DNA of 11,632 nucleotides. It comes from an uncultured Lachnospiraceae bacterium. Its GTDB lineage: Bacteria > Bacillota > Clostridia > Lachnospirales > Lachnospiraceae. The notes beneath the pieces are model-generated. The model was not told the DNA's origin. It searched no databases and saw nothing but the letters and a program-made list of their open reading frames with translations. This document shows, in pieces, positions 6,989-11,632 of this stretch. Position 1 is the stretch's first letter; each line of letters begins with the position of its first letter. Where the stretch lies: the NCBI GenBank assembly GCA_947176785.1, contig CAMWSA010000082.1, forward strand, positions 1 to 11,632. Reading direction: 5' to 3'. Both the position numbers and the translations under genes were made by a program.

Positions 6989-7017
6989 AATATAGCTTTT
7001 TTTATCTCCGAAATCAA
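6989..7017 (-). promoter_or_regulatory. probable SigA promoter of the TatD-family gene
   Basis: On the minus strand TTGATT (7012-7017), 17 bases, TATATT (6989-6994). The spacing is ideal and both boxes are close to consensus. The leader would be about 100 bases. Confidence 0.5.
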
Positions 7018-7101
7018 CAGATTTTTTTCTCTGAATGTATAACCATTTCCGTTCTCCGCCGACTATATAAGTGTAACATTCATGAATGGAGCAAAAAACC
7101 T

Positions 7102-8940
7102 ATGAAAAATGATGAAGCAATCGCCCTGCTGGCTAATCCCCGCTTTCTGGACAAGCTGTACGCCTATGCCTACCGCCACTGCAGCACCTCCCATGAGGCT
7201 GAGGATCTGTGTTCCGATATAATCCTGGCCATACTGAAGGCCCTGCGGCAAAGCGAAGACATCCGGCATTTCCATGCCTTCGCATGGACAATTGCCCACC
7301 GCGTACATGCGGACTACTGTGAGAGGAGAAAGAGGGATCATGACAGAACCATTCCTCTGGAGGATCCGGGGGGCCAATCCGCGGATGCCCGGACAGCCAC
7401 GGAATATCCCAAGGGAGTCCTGCCCGTAAACCGGATGACAGATCCGTCAGGAAACTCCATAGAAGATATGTTGGAGGAGCAGTTTGAGCAGGAAGAACAG
7501 CAGCACAGGCTAAAGGAAATTTTCCGTGAGATGTCCTTTCTATCCCGGAGTTATCGAAGCGTCATGGTCATGTACTACCTGGAGGAGAGAAGAATTTCCG
7601 AAATTGCCGCCAGCCTGGGCATCAATGAAAACACCGTGAAGCAGCGACTGTTTTTGGCCCGCAGAACGATCAAAAACAACATCCGCCCGGAGGAGGATTC
7701 CCTGACAAACAGGGAGCCATGCAGTAACCCCGGCAGGACGAGTGCAAAGCCCAAAAAGGAGAGGAAAAAAATGAATAAAAAAGCGCAAAATACGAACAGA
7801 ACCCTGCAGCCCGTATCCCTGACCTTTATCGGTACCGGTGATCCCGTGGGGAATGACCCCAGAGAAAAGGCGGAGCGCATCCTGTCCCAGAATCTGATAT
7901 ACCTGTGCAGATCCAGTGCAATGTCCGCCGAAGAGCTTGCCCGGCAGCTGAACGTGCCCATGCCCTATATCGAGCAGGAACTGGAGATACAGTGCCGGGG
8001 CGTCAACGGCCAATATGGCATGCTCCGCAGGACCGGACAGGGAAAATATATCTCCAATATCCTCCTTGTGGAAAGGGAAGAATACATGGCGGCCAATGAA
8101 ATTTACAGCAGGTACGCTTCCCCCTTCTGCCAGTACCTGGCCGGAGCCATAGAGGCGGAACGTGAAAAAATTCTGTCCATAAAGCAGCTGGGTTCTCCCA
8201 AAAGCCTCTCTCTCCTGCTCTGGCTCCTGATTTCCAGAGCGATCTGGTTCTTTAGATCCCAGGTGAGGGACGAACTGCGAGACATCTTTTCCGATACGGT
8301 ACCGGCCAGCCGCCCTTATACATGTGTTGCACTGGAAGCCTACGCAGACACATGCAATCATTTTTATGGCAATGACGGCATTAATGCGCAGCAGATCTGC
8401 GGCTACTCCAACGTATATGTGGAGAACCTGTACGGAGACCGTCTACAGGCGCATTTTCATTGCAGCCTCAATCTTTCCAACGATCCGCTGCTGCTCCTCA
8501 CCATCCGTTGTGTGGACGGCCTGGCTACCTCTTCCCTGTCTGAAGAGGAAAAGGAGATAGCCGCCAAGGCAATACAATGCGGCTATCTGCAAAAAAACGG
8601 GGATATCCTGGAACCCGCCATAGTGGCCCTTACGCCTGAATCCAACAGGAAACTCTGGAATGTGCTTGACAAAACCCTAAAAGCTGCGGGCACGGTTCCC
8701 CATACAGAGGGGGCAACCGGAATCCAGAAACTGGCCCGGAGCCTGGCGGCAGAATTGGCCGAGTTTATGAAAAAGCATATCCCCCCGCATCTCATGGAGG
8801 AATATGTCAGCTACAATACCTGTATCGCCTCCAACCACTTTTTCCACGATGTGGTGGAAGCGTGTATCGGACAGGGAGTTCTGAACGCCCCCAAGAATCC
8901 ACTGGGGCCGGAAGGTGTGCTGATGGTCCTGCAAAAATAA
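7102..8940 (+). CDS. ECF-type sigma factor fused to a large winged-helix-containing C-terminal region
   Basis: This 612-residue frame begins with an ECF sigma-70 factor. Region 2 lies at about 15-78 (FLDKLYAYAYRHC…HEAEDLCSDI, FAWTIAHRVHADYCERRKR) and region 4 at about 137-195, with the helix-turn-helix ISEIAASLGINENTVKQRLFLARR. A charged linker (about 196-223) leads to M224, where AGGAGAGG sits six bases before an in-frame ATG. Residues about 255-320 resemble a winged helix (AMSAEELARQLNVPMPYIEQEL, then a GYGMLRR-like wing). The remaining 290 residues are soluble and not recognised. There is no membrane helix and no zinc-finger anti-sigma motif. ECF factors are usually about 160-200 residues, so the extension is unusual; it may sense a signal or hold the sigma part inactive. 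The start at 7102 has only GGAG ten bases ahead. The gene ends at a strong terminator. Confidence 0.85.
   Translation: MKNDEAIALLANPRFLDKLYAYAYRHCSTSHEAEDLCSDIILAILKALRQSEDIRHFHAFAWTIAHRVHADYCERRKRDHDRTIPLEDPGGQSADARTATEYPKGVLPVNRMTDPSGNSIEDMLEEQFEQEEQQHRLKEIFREMSFLSRSYRSVMVMYYLEERRISEIAASLGINENTVKQRLFLARRTIKNNIRPEEDSLTNREPCSNPGRTSAKPKKERKKMNKKAQNTNRTLQPVSLTFIGTGDPVGNDPREKAERILSQNLIYLCRSSAMSAEELARQLNVPMPYIEQELEIQCRGVNGQYGMLRRTGQGKYISNILLVEREEYMAANEIYSRYASPFCQYLAGAIEAEREKILSIKQLGSPKSLSLLLWLLISRAIWFFRSQVRDELRDIFSDTVPASRPYTCVALEAYADTCNHFYGNDGINAQQICGYSNVYVENLYGDRLQAHFHCSLNLSNDPLLLLTIRCVDGLATSSLSEEEKEIAAKAIQCGYLQKNGDILEPAIVALTPESNRKLWNVLDKTLKAAGTVPHTEGATGIQKLARSLAAELAEFMKKHIPPHLMEEYVSYNTCIASNHFFHDVVEACIGQGVLNAPKNPLGPEGVLMVLQK
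7757..7773 (+). promoter_or_regulatory. internal Shine-Dalgarno and ATG within the sigma-factor frame
   Basis: AGGAGAGG (7757-7764), six A residues, then ATG (7771-7773), in frame with the long gene. The site is stronger than the one at 7102. It would yield a 389-residue protein carrying the winged helix and the C-terminal region without the sigma domains. The lysine-rich codons around it (…KPKKERKKMNKK) could account for part of the purine run by chance. Confidence 0.55.
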
Positions 8941-8967
8941 CATTTCTTAGCCTATCCCTCCTGTGAC

Positions 8968-9003
8968 GGAAAAGGACTCCGGGAAATCCCGGAGTCCTTT
9001 TCC
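8968..9003. terminator. bidirectional intrinsic terminator between convergent genes
   Basis: A perfect 17-bp inverted repeat (8968-8984 and 8987-9003) with the GC-rich core GGACTCCGGGA flanked by AAAA on the left and TTTT on the right. It can act for the sigma-factor gene ending at 8940 and for the receiver-synthetase gene ending at 9036. Confidence 0.9.
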
Positions 9004-9035
9004 CACGTCTGGCCTGCTTCCCCTGCCAGGGCATC

Positions 9036-10118
9036 CTACCCCTTTGACTTATCAATCTTGTCCCTGATCTCCTGCATCTGATAGTCCAACACTTCGATGG
9101 AATCGGCGCAGGCTCTCAGCCGTGCCACGATCTCATCCGCATTTTCCATGTTTTTCTTGTATTTCAGCTTATGCTCCAGGCTGGCCCAGAAGTCCATGGC
9201 GATGGTTCGGAACTGCACCTCCACCTTCATATACTTTTTCCCCCTGGACAGGAAGATCGGTATGTTTAGAATCAGGTGCAGGCTCCGGTACCCGTTGTCT
9301 TTGGGATTTTTGATATAGTCCTTCTCCTTCAGCAGGATAATATCGTCCTGGCGGGCAAAAAGCTCCGCCAGGCGGTAAATGTCGTCCGGGAAGGAACAGA
9401 TCACCCTGACCCCCGCCACATCGCTGAGATATTTTTCTATGTTTTTTACCGTGATGGGATATCCCTTCCTCCGCAGCTTTTCATAGATGCTCTCCGGCGT
9501 TTTCAGCCTGCTCTTGACGGACTCAAAGGGATTCCTGTTGTAGGTCAGGGAAAATTCGTCATTCAGCACCCTGAGCTTGGTCTCCACCTCCATGATGGCG
9601 CTGCGGTACTGCATCATCAGCTTGTTAAAGGGCTTGGCCTGCTTCAGTTCCTCCGCCTGCATCTGGATGATCCGATACTGCTCTTTCAGCGTCTCATTCT
9701 GCTCCTCCACCTTCTGCTCCAGCTGATTCTTGCAGGTAAAGAGTTCCACCGCATTTTTTACTCGGTTTCTGACAATGGATGCGTCAAAGGGCTTGCGGAT
9801 AAAATCCGAAACCCCCATCCTGAAGCACTTATCCTCAATCTCCACGGACCTCTCGCCGCTGATTACCAGCACCGGGATCCTGCTGTGCAGGCCGTCCTTT
9901 TTCATCTCCTCTATTACGGAAAAACCGTCCATCTTAGGCATTTGCAGATCCAAAAGCAGCGCCGCCGTTTCGTTCTCATGCCTGTGCAGCTTCTGCAGCG
10001 CCTCCTCCCCGTCCCTGGCCATGTCAATGACATACCTGTCCTTCAATATATTGCGCAACAACTCACGGTTTATCTCCGCATCATCCACTACCACGATCCT
10101 TTGCATGTTACTTTTCAT
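9036..10118 (-). CDS. response-regulator receiver fused to a RelQ-type (p)ppGpp synthetase
   Basis: Counting from the TTG at 10127, the receiver domain spans about 8-130: acidic pair D15-D16 (IVVVDDAEINREL), phospho-acceptor D60 (LLLDLQMPKMDGF), switch S90 and K112 (RKPF). A coiled coil follows (about 132-165). Residues about 168-355 are a small alarmone synthetase of the RelQ/YjbM kind: SRLKTPESIYEKLRRK (206-221), DVAGVRVICSF (236-246), GYRSLHLIL (279-287) and VEVQFRTIAMDFWASLEH (302-319). R207, K209, D236, Y280, H284, E303 and Q305 are all kept, so GTP/GDP pyrophosphorylation from ATP is plausible. There is no hydrolase domain. RelQ is normally a stand-alone protein of about 210 residues. 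The start is uncertain: ATG 10118, ATG 10106 (MQRIVVVDD, the commonest receiver N-terminus) or TTG 10127, which has AAAGGA five bases ahead. Confidence 0.93.
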   Translation of the reverse strand: MKSNMQRIVVVDDAEINRELLRNILKDRYVIDMARDGEEALQKLHRHENETAALLLDLQMPKMDGFSVIEEMKKDGLHSRIPVLVISGERSVEIEDKCFRMGVSDFIRKPFDASIVRNRVKNAVELFTCKNQLEQKVEEQNETLKEQYRIIQMQAEELKQAKPFNKLMMQYRSAIMEVETKLRVLNDEFSLTYNRNPFESVKSRLKTPESIYEKLRRKGYPITVKNIEKYLSDVAGVRVICSFPDDIYRLAELFARQDDIILLKEKDYIKNPKDNGYRSLHLILNIPIFLSRGKKYMKVEVQFRTIAMDFWASLEHKLKYKKNMENADEIVARLRACADSIEVLDYQMQEIRDKIDKSKG

Positions 10119-10237
10119 CTCCCCCAAAACATTCCTTTGTTTTCAATCCGGTAATCCGTTTTGAAACAGCGTACCGGTTTACTTTGCATACCCCAAAACG
10201 ATTTTATGGCATCTGTCCTCTCGCCTCCTCCAGTTTC

Positions 10238-10266
10238 ATGATAACAAATACGCAGGACCATGTCAA
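10238..10266 (-). promoter_or_regulatory. SigA promoter of the receiver-synthetase gene
   Basis: On the minus strand a perfect TTGACA (10261-10266), 17 bases, then TATCAT (10238-10243). It gives a leader of about 110 bases, so this gene can be transcribed independently of the upstream membrane-protein gene. The leader contains CGTTTTG and CAAAACG, which can pair, and an ATG-CCA-TAA micro-frame. Confidence 0.75.
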
Positions 10267-10308
10267 CTTCACTAAAGCATCCGTTTAGCCACGAAATATT
10301 GCCGCCTG

Positions 10309-11328
10309 CTATGGCATGATGCCATCCCCCTGTTCTCCTGCCCCTGCGTCTAAGCCCCGGTCATACTCTGTCAGGGAAATCCGCTCCGCCATCTCCGGTA
10401 CGGAGTTGACCACCCCCGGCAGGCCCACCCTGATCCGATAGAAATAATCCTCTCCTTCCTGCTTCTCTATTTCCATGGCCCAGCTGTCCTGAACCTCGCC
10501 AAATGTCAGCAGACAGCAGTAAATATCCGTGTCCCCCTCGTTTAATACCCATGTACCGGAAAAGTCGGACACGGATATGCCATCAGAGTCATATTGTCCC
10601 GCATATTCGGTGTTATAAACATTGACCGTCAGACTGCCTTCCCTGCCAAGGGCAACCCTTCCCATTTCCTCATTATACTCTTCCTCCAGCCTCTTTTCGT
10701 CTTCCGTACAATAGGTTTCGTTGAGCAGCCACCACCAGTCCCATGCATAGCTGTCATCAAACCATTTCGGCAGCAGGGGATAGTAATTCTCCTCCTCGCT
10801 CTCCAGATAGTAAAGCGTGCCGTCCACTCCGTCAATCAGCAACTCCATATGACGGCCATCCCCCTTGTCCAGCAGGATGTCATTGGCCACCAGTAAAATC
10901 TGTCCGTCGGATTTACGCATCAAAACATACTGGCTGCAGCTTTCTATAACAGATTCCTGTCCTTTCATAGAAGCATCCGTCACATATTGCCATCCCTTTA
11001 ACGCCGCCATCAGACGGCAGTCCTCCGCCTGGCTGATATTTTCCCACAGCGATTCGTCACCCGGATCAACCTCCTTGGAACTGCAGTTCACATCTTCCCG
11101 GGCATATGCCTCCATATAAGCGCGCAGCCGCTGGTAGATATCGCGCTCGTAGCTGCGGTCCAGCTGTGCCACCATCAGGGGAGCCAATGCCTCTCCCTGT
11201 ACCCGGCCCATAGACGCCGCGTCCCGCAGCACAAACCAGCCCTGGGGCAGATATAGCGCTGCCAGAACCAGCAGCACCGCCAGCCCGATTTCCATATATC
11301 GCCCTAAATTCCGCTTTAGCCTCTGCAT
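10309..11328 (-). CDS. membrane-anchored extracytoplasmic protein of unknown function
   Basis: This is a 339-residue protein. A basic N-terminus (MQRLKRNLGRYMEIG) precedes one hydrophobic helix at about residues 14-32 (LAVLLVLAALYLPQGWFVL), with no cleavage site or lipobox that I can see, so it is probably a signal anchor. The rest is acidic, soluble and presumably outside the cell, with aromatic-rich stretches such as WFDDSYAWDWWWLLNETY. I do not recognise a domain. The ATG at 11328 has AGGAGG three bases ahead, which is close but far better than the GTG at 11370. The gene lies 207 bases after a histidine kinase gene on the same strand and before the receiver-synthetase gene. It may be an accessory or sensing partner of that two-component system, which is a guess from position only. 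Confidence 0.75.
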   Translation of the reverse strand: MQRLKRNLGRYMEIGLAVLLVLAALYLPQGWFVLRDAASMGRVQGEALAPLMVAQLDRSYERDIYQRLRAYMEAYAREDVNCSSKEVDPGDESLWENISQAEDCRLMAALKGWQYVTDASMKGQESVIESCSQYVLMRKSDGQILLVANDILLDKGDGRHMELLIDGVDGTLYYLESEEENYYPLLPKWFDDSYAWDWWWLLNETYCTEDEKRLEEEYNEEMGRVALGREGSLTVNVYNTEYAGQYDSDGISVSDFSGTWVLNEGDTDIYCCLLTFGEVQDSWAMEIEKQEGEDYFYRIRVGLPGVVNSVPEMAERISLTEYDRGLDAGAGEQGDGIMP

Positions 11329-11382
11329 ATTCCTCCTGCTTAGAGTCCCGCATGCCCCCTGCAGACGCACTGCCGGCGCTCA

Positions 11383-11412
11383 ATGTCAGGCCGTAATAAA
11401 AAGTCCTGACAT
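11383..11412. repeat. 8-bp inverted repeat upstream of the membrane-anchored protein gene
   Basis: ATGTCAGG (11383-11390) and CCTGACAT (11405-11412) are complementary around a 14-base spacer. No U-tract follows on the minus strand, so it is more likely a leader hairpin or protein-binding dyad than a terminator. It could also be chance. Confidence 0.35.
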
Positions 11413-11535
11413 CAAGCAGTGCGCTTCCCGGGAACATGCTGTTTACAATTTCTTCCTGCCTTTTCCCTTCAGGCCGTTTATAGTTCCATCCCTGTACTCC
11501 GACACCTCTGAGGACAAAAGGCTATAAAATCCCGT

Positions 11536-11632
11536 TCATTTCGGAGAATCCAGCGGCAGACGGATCAGGATCTCCGTGCCCTCCCCCAGAGTGCTTCTCG
11601 GCTTCCAGCGGCCCCCGTGGCGCTGCAAAATC
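11536..11632 (-). CDS. sensor histidine kinase, C-terminal end only (5' part beyond window)
   Basis: The last 31 codons of a gene entering from the right edge read ILQRHGGRWKPRS, then GEGTEILIRLPLDSPK and stop. This is the end of a HATPase_c domain: the I-x-x-x-H-G-G strand followed by the G2-like GEGT loop and the terminal (I/F)-x-I-x-LP strand. The phospho-acceptor histidine and sensor parts are outside the window. Its partner could be a regulator further upstream, or the receiver-synthetase downstream. Confidence 0.8.
   Translation of the reverse strand, partial: ILQRHGGRWKPRSTLGEGTEILIRLPLDSPK

Noticed and set aside
7540..8361. 273-codon open frame opposite the sigma-factor gene
   Set aside because: Antisense to a supported gene and without recognisable protein features or a start site.
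9276..10154. 292-codon open frame on the plus strand opposite the receiver-synthetase gene
   Set aside because: It lies antisense to a gene with unmistakable domains, has no ribosome binding site, and its Leu/His-rich product resembles no family. It is a by-product of codon bias.
11066..11437. 123-codon minus-strand frame overlapping the anchored protein gene
   Set aside because: It runs out of frame through the hydrophobic anchor and acidic region of the better-supported gene and turns into low-complexity Gly/Ala sequence.

Overview
The window looks like chromosomal DNA from a Gram-positive, moderate-GC Clostridia member, most likely a gut Lachnospiraceae-type genome. This rests on the gene families (NatA/NatB-like ABC exporter, PadR plus DUF2812, Rpn-family PD-(D/E)XK protein, RelQ-like synthetase), the strong AGGAGG-type ribosome binding sites, the consensus SigA-type promoters and the codon use. 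No rRNA, tRNA, CRISPR array or insertion sequence was seen.

Left part (1-2965, minus strand): an ABC exporter operon of one ATPase and two paralogous permeases. It is read from a near-consensus promoter at 2937-2965, and consecutive genes overlap by 14 and 4 bases. The second permease runs off the left edge.

Middle-left (3199-4828, minus strand): a membrane/regulator group. It comprises a small two-helix membrane protein behind a strong promoter whose spacer and -10 carry a perfect dyad, then a PadR-family repressor and a DUF2812 membrane protein. A second dyad with the same TATCGCAG core lies between the small protein and PadR, which suggests autoregulation.

Centre (4871-6067, plus strand): an Rpn-family nuclease/transposase-like gene. 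It has a perfect-consensus promoter followed at once by an 18-bp perfect hairpin and U-tract, so its leader looks like an attenuator or a short RNA unit. Its C-terminal part contains an in-frame 24-bp tandem repeat. A convergent TatD-family metallohydrolase gene (6107-6880, minus) follows, with its own promoter.

Right part: 7102-8940 (plus) is a single frame joining an ECF-type sigma factor to a large C-terminal region that starts with a winged-helix-like segment. A near-ideal Shine-Dalgarno and ATG inside the frame could release that region as a separate 389-residue protein. A bidirectional terminator (8968-9003) separates it from the most striking gene, 9036-10118 (minus): a CheY-like receiver domain fused through a coiled coil to a RelQ-type (p)ppGpp synthetase with its key residues kept. 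Upstream on the same strand are a membrane-anchored extracytoplasmic protein of unknown function (10309-11328) and the last 31 codons of a sensor histidine kinase (11536-11632). The right end is therefore a signalling cluster that may link two-component phosphorylation to alarmone synthesis; that link is inference.
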